Program-made: the position numbers and the translations under genes
Shown: in pieces, positions 12,032 through 23,329 of the stretch
How positions within the stretch are numbered: the stretch's first letter is position 1
Layout: each line of letters begins with the position of its first letter
From: Usnea hakonensis
Taxonomy: Eukaryota > Ascomycota > Lecanoromycetes > Lecanorales > Parmeliaceae
Length of the DNA: 64,000 nucleotides
Assembly (NCBI GenBank): GCA_013423325.1
Contig: BLJB01000210.1
Location: 6,414-70,413, forward strand
Reading direction: 5' to 3'
The notes under the pieces: model-generated
What the model was told of the DNA's origin: nothing
The model's input: the letters and a program-made list of their open reading frames with translations, nothing else
Databases searched by the model: none

Positions 12032-13069
12032 ATGTCATTTCTCAGCTTCCAGCGACCGTCAATGAAGGACGGTTACCTCCTTGGCGAGCAGTCTGACGAC
12101 GATAGCAGCGACATTTTTGAGAAGCCACGAGCGAATTTGCATGAGGGATGGTGGTCTATACCACGATTATTCCTCATCTATGCCACTATTACAACCTGTT
12201 ATTCAGTTCTGATAACCGCCCTTTTTACTCGTCACATAGTTAGATCCAAATATGAAGGGCCAAACATCATCTACAGTAAGTTCTGTGAACACGCTCAAGT
12301 GTTTCTGGGCTGACCGCTTGAAGCCCCAGCAAGGAAAGTCATGGACTACCGACTTACGGGGCTCATGTCAGTCTATCCAAACCAGTACCATGAAGATCCG
12401 TACTTTGGAGACCCGTCAGCAGGGCTTGATCAACGCTGGATCGACCGCTTAAGATGTAAGCAAACTTCAACATCTGTGTACAGATACTCATAGACGTCAA
12501 GATTCCACAATACGCCTCTCCCACGAAGAGTTCTCACACTACAACCAAAGTGGTATCCTCTTGGGGGACGGATCTGGTTATCTCGCAACCCCAACAGCAT
12601 ATCACGACCTACACTGCATCAGATTCCTCCACGAGACCGTCTACCCGAACTACTACTTCCCCAACGACACGGAGAAGAAGCAGCTTGGTAGAGACGCACA
12701 CGCCCGTACTTCATCCTTCCACATATGAGAACTGCGTCGTTTGTCCTCTGACGCTTTACGCAGGTCACTGCTTGCACACATTGTACCACTCCCTCACATG
12801 CAACGCGGACATGACCATCCGCGTAATGAAATGGCATCCACATCTGCTCCTGCCGTCGCCGGTCGACCATGAGCACGAGTGCATGGACTGGGATCGCATC
12901 GATGGGTGGGCGAAGGAGCGCTACGTGGATACGGCGACGCCGGGATTATTGGTGCATCCCACGAAAGGTATGTAGTGCTGTGTGAGAAATGAGGAGTTTT
13001 GGTATCTAATAGTTCCTGTTAGGAGAAGTGTTTCCTGGCGGGAAGTATGTGGAGCATGACGAAGAATAA
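12032..13069 (+). CDS. UstYa-like (DUF3328) oxidase, 276 aa
   Basis: UstYa-family proteins perform oxidative cyclisation or related oxidations, often in fungal RiPP or mycotoxin clusters (family knowledge). Exons: 12032-12275, 12324-12455, 12502-12705, 12764-12967 and 13023-13069; introns of 48, 46, 58 and 55 nt, and the phases sum to an exact frame. Residues about 45-66 form one membrane helix (LFLIYATITTCYSVLITALF). Both family HxxHC motifs are present: HDLHC within a TAYHDLHCIRFLHE context, and HARHC, the second formed only after removing intron 3 (CTGAC branch point). The YLATP sequence before the first motif is also typical. No second UstY gene, peptidase or repeated precursor is visible nearby, so it is an orphan member. 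Confidence 0.9.
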
Positions 13070-13537
13070 GGTATTGGGCGCTTGGCCTGTCACAATGATT
13101 CTCGTCACTAGGACCATGGTTTCAAGCATAAACAGAACAACATCCAGACATTACCTTAATCAAGAAACAGCGTAGTCCAAATACCGCATACATACTGCTC
13201 TATCCATGAAATTTGCGCAGTGAGGCTGAGGGCGGGAACAGTACCTACTTAACAATCATAGACAAAGAAGCAGTCAACTCCCCACCAAGTCCGTTTTCTT
13301 TTGTGACCGTGAGAATTTGCATTTTTATCACAATTATTCTACCATTCAGACAACGCCATCAACCTAAACCCTTCCAGTTTCGACAATGACAAAACCGGAT
13401 GAGTTATGGACGATGATGTCATGACGACATGTGGGATTGTCCTTACTGTCTTCCGATGAAGATAGAGCCGACCTTAACCATAACCATATTTTTCGCCGCG
13501 CACGGATTGTCTTGTTTGTGACCCAGGTTATCTATTT
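13070..13537. other. Convergent intergenic region
   Basis: This is the 3' side of both the UstYa-like gene and the minus-strand gene at 13538-14524. I see no further gene. Confidence 0.4.
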
Positions 13538-14524
13538 CTAAGCCTTTTCCTTCTCCTTCGCCTGTTTCTCCAGACGTAGCTTTCTAGCTTTCTCATTCGG
13601 AAGCCAATCATTAGGATCGTCCCGACTCGTAATGTCAAAGTACTCCTCCTGGATATTTACTATAACCTTTTCATAGTATCTCGCCGTGTCCTCATCAGGC
13701 GCCACATTGATTAAGTCCTTGAGGTCGCGGCAAATTTGCTCAGCAAGTTTGGTCCAATGACAATCCGAAATACATTGTCGGATTTGATTATGGAAGATGC
13801 GGTTTCTCTCCGCCCATTCCTTAATAAGCCACACCATGTGTTGCGAGTCGAGGCCGAGAATATCGCAAGCGACATTTACATGTTTGCGAAGGTCAGCCAT
13901 GTTGGCGCCAGCTAGCTCGTCGTCGATAGCAACCCAGGTTTTTGGTGGTCCCGATTCTCTTGTTGCTGATCGTATCTCAGAAGAAGCACCCTTGGCTGCT
14001 TCCTTGAGATCTGCCCGAATGCCCTGCAGCTCTTGTCCGAGATAATCGCCATAATTAGCTGTGAACTCCAGCCGTCGTAACCTCACATAGTGCATGAGGC
14101 GATCATGCTCCTCTAACGAACGTGGTTGGAAATAGAACGAAGTACTGAAATACGCTTTATCCATAGCCTGTACAACTGCACGAGAAGCTTCGGCTGGGGC
14201 CTTGACATCTAGGGCAACCTTATAGGCTTCTTTATAAAGCTCAAGAAATTCCTGAGTGCGAGGCGTGACTTTTCGTTTCGCCGCCCCGCTGATAAACCTT
14301 AGCCCCCGCTGAAGCCGTTTATGATCATACTTATCCAAAACATCTTCGGGCTTAGGAAGCTCCTCTGTATCTTGCCAATCACTCTCTAGTGGTAAGAGAT
14401 CGCTCGTGTTGGCCCTGGCACGCTTTGTAGGACGCTCTTCGCCATCAGAGCCATCCCGTTCGATCACACGCTTCTTTATTTCTGCGCCATGATCGTCCGG
14501 TATGTTATCAAATGTGCGATCCAT
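13538..14524 (-). CDS. Hypothetical protein, 328 aa, charged and probably nuclear
   Basis: A single uninterrupted frame from the ATG at 14524. I do not recognise a family. A basic cluster RPTKRARAN near residue 32 looks like a nuclear localisation signal. The rest is mostly helical and charged, with Leu/Glu/Lys-rich stretches, and it ends in a Lys/Glu coiled segment (KARKLRLEKQAKEKEKA). Its codons look ordinary compared with the neighbours. The region just upstream is a minisatellite (14541-14735), so its promoter is repetitive. Confidence 0.7.
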   Translation of the reverse strand: MDRTFDNIPDDHGAEIKKRVIERDGSDGEERPTKRARANTSDLLPLESDWQDTEELPKPEDVLDKYDHKRLQRGLRFISGAAKRKVTPRTQEFLELYKEAYKVALDVKAPAEASRAVVQAMDKAYFSTSFYFQPRSLEEHDRLMHYVRLRRLEFTANYGDYLGQELQGIRADLKEAAKGASSEIRSATRESGPPKTWVAIDDELAGANMADLRKHVNVACDILGLDSQHMVWLIKEWAERNRIFHNQIRQCISDCHWTKLAEQICRDLKDLINVAPDEDTARYYEKVIVNIQEEYFDITSRDDPNDWLPNEKARKLRLEKQAKEKEKA

Positions 14525-14540
14525 GGCTTATACTGAGAGT

Positions 14541-14735
14541 CTTCAACAGCAGATATGATTTGGTGATAGTGATGGTGAGGGTGAGGGTGAGGGTGACAGT
14601 GATGCTATGACAGCGGATGATTTTGTGATGGTGATGGTGATGCTATGACAGCAGATATGATTTAGTAACGGTGATGCTGTGACAGCAAATATGATGGTGA
14701 TAGTGATTTGGTGATGGTGATGCTATGACAGATGA
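14541..14735. repeat. GTGATG-type minisatellite upstream of the 13538-14524 gene
   Basis: Imperfect tandem units built on GGTGATGGTGAT and GATGCTATGACAGC alternate through this stretch, including three GTGAGG units near 14,578. It lies immediately 5' of the ATG of the minus-strand gene. Confidence 0.75.
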
Positions 14736-14867
14736 TGAGAATTGAAGAGTCATTTATTCCATTATACTTTAAAGATGGCCAAGCCACTTATCTTTTTCAA
14801 TTCTCACCAATCTCTAATTATTAAAGTATATAGATTTATATAAGATGTCAAATCTTCAAATCATAAG

Positions 14868-14953
14868 GCCGGGGTGGCTCAATCGGTAGAGCGTATGGCT
14901 CTTAGTAGTTAATAAGCAAACCATAAGGCTGCGGGTTCGAGCCCCGCCTTCGG

Positions 14954-14955
<2 letters not shown>
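14868..14955 (+). tRNA. tRNA-Lys(CUU) with a short intron
   Basis: The cloverleaf can be drawn by hand. Acceptor GCCGGGG pairs with CTTCGGC (two G-U pairs). The D arm is GCTC..GAGC, the anticodon stem TATGG/CCATA with loop CTCTTA (anticodon CTT), and the T arm GCGGG-TTCGAGC-CCCGC. An intron of about 15 nt follows position 37. The internal boxes (TGGCTCAATCGG and GGTTCGAGCCC) are good. The discriminator is T, not the usual G, which with the G-U pairs leaves some doubt about full function. Confidence 0.88.

Positions 14956-14990
<35 letters not shown>
14955..14990 (+). terminator. 36-base T run, RNA polymerase III terminator
   Basis: The T run directly abuts the 3' end of the tRNA-Lys gene. 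Four to six T are enough to terminate pol III, so this run is extreme. Confidence 0.8.
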
Positions 14991-15922
14991 CCTTCTCTAA
15001 TCTAATACTCTATCGATCTGATCTGAAGCGCATGTGCCTTGACTAACAATTTTTTTTTTCTTTTTCGATGTGATTTATAGAAAAAAGTAAAGTCTAAAAA
15101 ATATCGCTATAAATAATATCGCTCTAAAGGGGCTTTGGATACCATCTCTCATATGGGCATCCTTGGTGGATCACTTAGATCCCCTCCCGTAGCCACCGTA
15201 GAACCTAAAACATCATAACGCTGGGTACGAATCGACCGCGTACTTTTTAGATTGTGTCGGGACTTGGTGTAGTACTGACGATCTCCTCAGTATACTATCT
15301 AGGCAATCCTACATGGCAGACACTGACATGGCCGAAATAGGGGTGGGTGGTTAATGTAGTAAAAGGGGGTGTCAACCTAACAGGACCCAAAAAGAAAGGT
15401 GGCCACGCTAATTTCTTTCCCCACCCTCATGAGGTGCTGATGGAATTTGATGACGGCTTGGATTGTTATTCTGTAGAGGTTTGCTGTTACATATGTGCGT
15501 GCCAAGCATATTAGGGCTGAGTTGCTGAATTCCAATAGGTGCGCAATTTTACGTAGCTGCCCGTTTACTCTGCAGCGAGAACTTCATCCTCCCAGTAAAT
15601 CACCAACTGTAATGAGTGATGACACACAGCAATCCTATTCGTCCACTATTTCACTCAGCCATCTCGGTCAGACAGCTTAATTATGACCACAGAGTTCGTT
15701 GAGCGATGTACTCCGTATGAGTTCAAGATCCATTTTGAAATACTGACAATAATAGTGTGAATGCGTTACTTCGATCATGGTAACGACAAATCTGACTTGA
15801 AAGGGCTCCCCAGTGACCCTGCGTTACCCAGCCAACAATTTTTTGAAAGTACGTCGTCGTCCTTGTAATTGTTACTGGAGATATATAATTAACGCTAATA
15901 AAATCAATAGAGAAAGTAGCCA
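14991..15922. other. Intergenic region right of the tRNA gene
   Basis: It has a second T-rich patch at about 15,050-15,065 and a mix of AT-rich and moderate-GC sequence. I see no supportable gene; fragments of an old element are possible but not recognisable. Confidence 0.35.
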
Positions 15923-17277
15923 TTGGTAATAGCTATCAATTTCTTTACTGAGTGTGGTAGCTTTCCTTCTCTGGAGGCACCTTTACACACATCGCACCAA
16001 GGCGTGTATCTCGTCCTCTTGTTTAACTCTAAGTGGAAGCTCGGCTTCAAACTATACGTTGGATCGAGTTACGGCCAGCTCGGACTGGAGAACCGGATCT
16101 ACCAGAACCACGCGAAGGAAGCCTATCGGAAACGTTCAGGCGGAAAATACCTCTACGATTTAATGGGAGAATCCGGAACAACCTGGAGATTCATTGCCCT
16201 CGCGGTATTCCCAACTACAGCACCAAAGCAGCTTGTTCAGGACATGTCGATTCGCCATGCACCCTACAAGCCTTCCGGAGGGGGGGAAGAAGGCCCGTAA
16301 CACGCGAAGAAAGAGGTCTTGAGAATAGCGGAAGCAATAATGTGCTCCCTTTTTTCTACTTATGCGCTTAAGACGTACCAAGACTTTCGATTACCAGAAC
16401 TGCCGCACGTAGGCCTTGAAATCTGCGTGATTGGAGGGATCCACTGGAACCAGAAGGTCATATTCTTACTGATCAAATAAACCATCATCGGCATCGCACC
16501 CTGGCGAACGCGTTGGCTGGAGGCCCTCAAAATGTCAGTGCAACAGTAAGCAAGAATACAGGCATCAGACAGTATCAATTTCAAATTTTCGACCTTGATT
16601 TCAGCATGCCAGTAGGACTAGGAGACGAATGGGGTCTGGCTGTTTCGCCGTATGTCCAAGTCACGTTCGATATTGCCCCTGTAAGCCACAAATACCCGTA
16701 CGCCATTCTTTGTGAGAACTACGACGCTGGTTGTCGTCTTGGAATTTCGATCTCGAAAGTTATCAATGGAGTCAAGAAGCAATGGTGGATGGAAAAGCGG
16801 ACAATGAGAGGGATCCGGATTGCGAATTCTCTAGTAGATTGGCTCAACGAAGAGATACAAGACGTTAAGACCCACCAGTGGGGCTGGGATCGTGTGGTGT
16901 TTTTTGGACCACACAAAAGGGTAGGGGCAGGAGAAAGCGAAAGAAGATGGCAAGAGCGCGTGGATGCTGCCGAACCAGGAGTCAGAGATCTGGTTGCCTC
17001 TCGAGCAAGGAAAGACTACGATTTTGCCGGAGCAAACGTCGTTCCCATCGAATTCAATCATGGCACTAAACGCAAATTCGAGGACGCTGAAGAAGAGGAG
17101 AAGGAAGAAGAAGATGAGGATGAGGAAGAGGAGGAGGAAGAGAAATTCGGCGCGGCTCGTATTTGGCGCGAGCAGGTGGTGATGACGAGGAAGTATCTGA
17201 CCGCCAATCATCGGCAGATGGCCGCACAGGGGGTCACTCGTCCGTACTTTTCAACGTATCGCAGTTTTGAGGGATAG
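15923..17277 (+). CDS. GIY-YIG-like domain protein, gene model incomplete
   Basis: The frame at 15923-16300 contains GVYLVLL followed, 15 residues on, by LYVGSSYG, then RIYQNH and YLYDLM. This matches the GIY-YIG layout of GVY, YVG and a helix with Arg. The frame at 16513-17277 encodes a hydrophobic/charged middle, a strongly acidic tract (EEEEKEEEDEDEEEEEEE) and a C-terminus ending YFSTYRSFEG. The two are separated by stops (16,298 and about 16,476), so there is either an intron set I cannot resolve or damage. The gene ends only 58 bp left of the 20-kb element. Fungal GIY-YIG proteins of this kind are known, but their role is not. It may be a nuclease; I cannot confirm catalytic residues beyond the motif. 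Confidence 0.45.
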
Positions 17278-17289
17278 GGTGGTTATTTG

Positions 17290-17335
17290 CTTAGTCTTTG
17301 CTTACATAATCAAACGCAGCCTTATGATTTGCTTA
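17290..17335 (-). pseudogene. 3' half of a tRNA-Lys(CUU) gene split by the 20-kb element
   Basis: On the minus strand this begins TAAGCAAAT (the duplicated target) then CATAAGGCTGCG, matching the 3' anticodon stem, variable region and start of the T arm of the intact copy at 14868. The T arm then diverges (TTTGATTATG), so this copy was degenerate or has decayed. TAAGCAAA recurs three times in these bases. Confidence 0.65.
17327..17335. repeat. Left 9-bp target-site duplication
   Basis: ATTTGCTTA directly abuts the left terminal inverted repeat and is identical to 37717-37725 on the right. Confidence 0.85.
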
Positions 17336-17382
17336 TTGCCTCAGTCCCTCAGACCGCTAGCGCTAAGCCCCTTCGGGTTAGC
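17336..17382 (+). repeat. Left terminal inverted repeat
   Basis: It is identical over its first 19 bp to the reverse complement of the right end and similar to about 46 bp. It ends in a hairpin motif (17362-17382) with arms GCTAA/TTAGC and CCC/GGG around CTTC. Confidence 0.85.
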
Positions 17383-17629
17383 GCCCTCTACTTACTACGT
17401 AAACTCCGGGTAGCTAGTCTAAGCGTAGAATCTAAATTTTATATTAGGATCGCGTTATCTCTAGTAATATACCTGTACCTTACTAAATATAGAATAATTT
17501 AATAGTCTTAATAGCGTAATTTTAAAAGATATATTATAATATAAAAATTTATATAGCGGCGTAAAATTATTAATATATAGATAATATTAGTTAATTATAT
17601 AGCTTTATATATTATAATAGTATATTAAG

Positions 17630-20600
17630 GGTTATAAGATTAAATATAAACCTATATTTAATTATAATTATAGCTCTTCGTAGATATATCCTAGTAAGAT
17701 ACTATCTATCTAAGTATCTATACTACCCTTTAAAGATAGCTATATTAATTTATACTCGACTATATCTATAGTTTATAGATCTAGACCGAAAATCTTCTAT
17801 TATATTATTACTAAAGCTATAGATATCTCCTATTCCTATTATACCCTTACTTTCGTATTAACTAACTTAATATAATCTTTACCCGGATCTCCTCTATCGA
17901 CTATAATATAGTAATTTTCTCTCGATTTAAAGATCGGGACTAGAGCGCGCTATTAAAACTATTAGTTAGCTCCTAGTATAAAATAAATATAGTTATACTC
18001 TATATATAGTTACTCTATAAACTTTATCTAGTACCTACTTCCTATCCTCTCGCTTAAAATCTAAAATCTTATTAAACTATTCTAACTACGCCTACTTAAT
18101 ATTACTTTTAGTAGCCCTCGCTATTATAATTTTCTAGAGAGCCCTCTCCCGCTTAGAACTAAAAATAACGCGCTATTTAATAAGAGTATTCGGAAGAACT
18201 ACGTAACGCGCTAGGCTATCTATTACTACTTAAAAGGGGAGGTTCCCGTAGACCTTAAAATACGCTAAATAGTAGTAATTTAGGATACTATAAAGGATAT
18301 ATCCTATAAGCTCGTACTTAATATATTTTATATTAGTATAGAGATAGGCGATAGTAACCTTAAAAAGGTTAACGCCGTTAAAGACGTTAGCGGTAATCGC
18401 GATACTAATAATATATTTACCGTCGACTATATTAATAGCTATTACCGCTAATAAGAGGTTATTTATTTTAAAAATTTATACTAAAAGTTTTAATTTAAGA
18501 GAAAGGCCTAGTCCCTAAAAAAAGTTAAAAATTTTAAAAAGTTTTAGAATTAGGGCACTAGCTAGGCTTTAAATATTAGGCGGCGACGGCTATACTAGCC
18601 CCCGATAGAATTATAGGATTATAAATATAAATAGAAATCTCTATAGAAGGGATATTACTTAATTATACGCTATTACTATTATAATAAGCTAGCTATAGTA
18701 GATAATATAATAAAATTATCCTCCTATCCGTAAAATAACTCTTCTATTAATAGTACTAATATAACGAGATAAGGCTTTTATAATACTACTATATACCCTT
18801 ATATATCGAATCGCCTAATATCGGGATTAGAGAGTTATTCGATAAACTAGTATAAAGATAAGATAAGTAATAGAATAGAAGAAAAGAAAGTAGCTATATT
18901 TAATATAATAAATATTAATCCTAAATACGAATCTAGGCTAGCTCTTCTCTATTAATAAATTTAATATAATTTAGCCCCCTATTCTCTCCGCTATTAATAG
19001 TAAAGTAATATTTTCTATATAGTTTAAAAAAATAGAGAGAGACTCGCTATTATTATAGATACGCCTAATATAATTATTAGATTATAAACCTATATAAGCG
19101 GTAATAACTATTATAGAAGGTTTCGATCTAGAATATTTACTACTTAGTTACGCGCTAATAAAATAGTAGATATTATTCTATAGATTAGCTAAATCCGTAT
19201 CGCGCGCCTATACTACGCGGCTATCTATAGTAAAAACTATAACCGCCTTAACTATAAGCTAACTATGATTAGTAGTATTATAAAATTATCCTCCCCTAAA
19301 TAAGCTAACTATTATCTATATTAAAAACCTATAATTACCTCTATATTAAGCTAACTACGATTAATAATATTATAAAATTATCCTCCCCTAAACGAGCTAA
19401 CTATTATCTATATTAAAAACTATATAAGTCTATATTTAATTATAATTATAGCCCTCCGTAGATATATTCTAATAAGATACTACTTATCTAAATATCTATA
19501 CTACCCTTTAAAGATAGCTATATTAATCTATACTCGACTACCTTTATAGCTAAAGTTATCTACCCTTAGATTACTAATAAAAGCGCCTTAGGGGTTTTTA
19601 ACTAAAATATCTTAAAGGTCGCGCTTATAGCGGCTCGTATCTCCTACTCCTATTACTCCCTCGCTTCTATATTAATTAACTTAATAGAATACTTACCCTA
19701 ATCTCCTCTACTAACTATAATATAGTAGTCTTTAGCTAGTTACTAGAGCGAGATTAGAGCGCGCTATTAGAACTATTAATTAGGTCTTAATATAAAAAAA
19801 TATAATTATACCCTATAAATAGTTAATCTACGTATTTTATCTAGTACTATCTTTCTATCCTCTCGCTTAAAATCTAAAATCTTATTAAACTATTCTAACT
19901 CCGCCCGCTTATTAATACTCTTAGTAGCCCTCGCTATTAGAAGTTCCTCGAGCTCCCTCTTCTACTTAGAACTAAAGGGGATATAGTATTAATTAGAATT
20001 TCCCGTAAAAGCTATATAATATATCTTACTATCTATTATTATCTAAAATAGGAGGTTACCGTTAACCGTAAAATAGACTATATAGTAGAGAGACTAGAGG
20101 CTAATAAGGATCTAACTTATAAAACTATCCTCGGTATATTATAATTTAGTATAGAGATAGGCGATACTAGTATTAGCGAGGTCGATAATACTAAAAATAT
20201 TAGTAGTAGTTATAGTAATAGTTAGAAGGTTAGTCGGGGCTATATTAATAGCTATTACTATTAATAAGAGATTATTTATTTTAATAATTTATATCGAAAG
20301 TTTTAACTAAAGATCTATATAGAAGATTAGAACTAGAGAAAGGCCTAGTCTCTAAAAAAAGTTAAAAATTTTAAAAAGTTTTAGAATTAGGGTACTAGCT
20401 AGGCTTTAAATATTAGGTAGTAATAACTATACCGGCCCCCGATAGAATTATAGGACTATAAATATAAATAGAAATCTCTATAGAGGGGATACTACTTAGT
20501 TATACGCTATTACTATTATAACGAGCTAGCTATAATAGATAATATAATAAAATTATCTTCCTATTCGTAAAATAATTCTTCTATTAATAGTATTAATATA

Positions 20601-21235
20601 ATAAGATAAGGCTTTTATAATACTACTATACGCCCCTATATATTAAATCGCCTACTATTAGGATTAGAGAGTTATTTAATAAACTAGTATAAAGACGAGA
20701 TAAATAATAGAATAAAAGAAAAGAAAGTAGCTATATTTAATATAATAGATATTAATCCTAAATATAAATCCGGGCCGGCTCTTCTTTATTAATAAACTTA
20801 ATATAATCTAGCCCCCTATTCTCTCCGCTATTAATAGTAAAGTAATATTTTCTATATAATTTAAAGAAATAGAGAAGGACTTACTATTACCGTAAATATA
20901 TCTAATATAATTATTAGATTATAAATCTATATAAGCGGTAATAACTATTATAGAAGGTTTTAATCTAGAATATTTACTACTTAGTTACGCGCTAATAAAA
21001 TAGTAGATACTTACCGTTCTATAGATTAGTTAAATCCGCGCCGCGTACCTATACTACGCGGCTATCTATAGTAAAAACTATAACCGCCTTAACTATAAGC
21101 TAATTATAGTTAGTAGTATCGCGAAATCGTTCTTCCCTAAACGAGCCGACTATTATCTATATTAAAAACCTATAATCGCCTCCGTATTAAGCTAGCTATA
21201 GTTAACGATATTATAAAATTACCCTCCCCTAAATA
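17630..21235. repeat. Two diverged tandem copies of a ~1.8-kb unit
   Basis: Segments at 17,640-19,430 recur at 19,430-21,235. Matching landmarks are offset by 1,778, 1,837 and 1,841 bp, for example GAAAGGCCTA at 18,501 and 20,338, so the copies differ by small indels as well as RIP transitions. A local repeat of about 92 bp occurs near 19,250-19,440. I could not assign a function; it may be duplicated coding or subterminal sequence of the element. Confidence 0.75.
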
Positions 21236-21299
21236 GAGATCTAACTACTAGCTACTACCGCTACTTATAACCTTAGCGAGGGCGTCCTAATATAGCTAT

Positions 21300-22700
21300 T
21301 TTATCTATAGTAGCTTTTTTAGATACCGCTAGTTTTTTATTATCTTTTTTAGTAGCGCTAGGTAGTTTAACTTAGCCGGATATAACGGAGGACGAAGAGG
21401 CTATCTTAACTACCTCGAATTAAAAGCCTTTTTACGTTATAGCCCCCGCTACCCCCGCTAGTATTATAGTGTAGGCTAGTAGCTTTATATCTATAAAGAT
21501 TAAATTATCGGGGTATCCTAGGGGGAGCTAAATAACTACTTTTAAGGTAACCTTAAACCCGAGGCTAGAGTAACGAGGCGTCTCGTATAATAGATACTTT
21601 AAGTATTATTTTATATTAAGGCCTTCTTTTCTATAGAGGAGATAGAGATTATAAAACTAGTTATAATAGTATCCCTCTTTATCCTTATTTAGCGTATATC
21701 TATCTAAATTAATTTCCCCCTATTATCGGATTTACTTTAATATATATTCTAAGGGGACTTATAGCCCTCGTACTATACTATTTTAATTAAATTTGGGCTA
21801 CTAATATTTAGCTAGGTCCTTTTTCTCGAACTTTTTAAAAACGTACGCGATAGTCTAATTATCTAAACGAACCCTCTCTTTAGGGACCTGCGAGTTTTTT
21901 TTAAATATTAGGGTTTATTACTAGGTAGTAGGTATCGTAATATCTAAATTTAATATAGAGATAATTAATATAGTCTCTAATCTTATTAACGGCTAGATCG
22001 TAAATCTGGTAATAATTTATTATATATTATAGTATCCCCCGGCTCGGAATTTTCGTATAGCCGGTTATCGACTACTTTTTTAAGGCCGGTTTATTGCTAG
22101 GGGTTATATTCCCGGACTCGCTACTATTATTAATAAGTTTAAGCTAGCTCTTTCTCTTCTAGCCTTCTATAGGCGTATATTTAGAAGATATTTTAGTCTT
22201 CTAATTAATTAAAGACTACTTCGCCTACTATTTCCTACCGTCTATAAGGACCGGAATAGCCGGTTTCTATATATTAAGATTAGAGGACAAAAGAAGAGGT
22301 TTATAGTCCTTACTATCTATATATTTAGAGGATAAAGGAAGAGGTTCACGGTCCTCGCTACCTATATTAATATTACTATCTATATTAATATCGTTATCTA
22401 TATTAATATCGCTATCTATATTAATACCTATATTCGAGTAAGTAGTAGTGCTCTATATATCCGCGTTCTTCGTTAACTAGAAATTCTATTAATATATAAA
22501 ACTACGGCGGTTATTATTAGATATATAAAAATAGGGTTAATTATACCTATAATATCTATATTACTAATATTACGGTTCTACTCGGCTATATTATACGTCG
22601 TCTAAATTAATACCTTTATAACTAGGTCGTCTATACTTAGTTACTTAAATAGAAAGAACTTGGTATAAAAAGGTAATAAGAGCTTTTTAGATTAATCGAG
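21300..22700 (-). pseudogene. Possible fourth RIP-degraded gene of the element
   Basis: On the minus strand around 21,800-22,050 a frame reads on for about 90 codons, interrupted only by TAG/TAA codons of the kind RIP makes from CAG, TGG and CAA. It contains DLAVNKIRDYINYLYIKFRYYDTYYL and, after one stop, REGSF and LDYRVRF segments. I do not recognise it, and the boundaries are guesses. Confidence 0.3.
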
Positions 22701-22810
22701 GAAAAAACGAAAGAGTAAGAGCTAGTCCTTAAAAAGTTTTTAAGAAGCTAAGAGTATTTAGGGGTACGCTAGAAGCCCCCCTACCTTAGATACCCCTTAA
22801 GGACTAGACT

Positions 22811-23115
22811 CTATATTAAGGTTTAGCTCTATACTAAGGTTTAAATCTATATTAAGGTTTAGCTCTATACTAAGGTTTAGTTCTATATTAAGGTTTAAAT
22901 CTATACTAAGGTTTAGCTCTATACTAAGATTTAAATCTATACTAAGATTTAGCTCTATACTAAAGTTTAAATCTATACTAAGGTTTAGCTCTATACTAAG
23001 GTTTAGCTCTATACTAAGATTTAAATCTATACTAAGGTTTAGCTCTATATTAAGGTTTAGCTCTATATTAAGGTTTAAATCTATACTAAGGTTTAGCTCT
23101 ATACTAAGATTTATA
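22811..23115. repeat. 18-bp minisatellite, about 17 copies
   Basis: The unit is CTCTATACTAAGGTTTAG with single-base variants. The 18-bp period equals six codons, which suggests it was once a coding hexapeptide repeat. Shorter 18-bp repeats (ATCTATATTAATATCGCT-like) occur at about 22,360-22,440. Confidence 0.85.
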
Positions 23116-23329
23116 TAACGGTAGTACTTTTCTTTTACTTAGGGGGCCTCGCCCCTATATTCGAAGCCAAATTTTAAATAGAATTTACTCGCTATATTAA
23201 TATAATATAGTTATAATATTCGCGTCGCGTTAGTATAGCGAGTCGTTACTATTTATTTAGTTAATATTTTCTTTCTTAAAATTTTTTTTTATCTTTCTAT
23301 CTTATTTATAACCTCTCCCTCTTTTATAT

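Noticed and set aside
22811..23115. CRISPR array
   Set aside because: Direct 18-bp tandem repeats without unique spacers, in a fungal genome.
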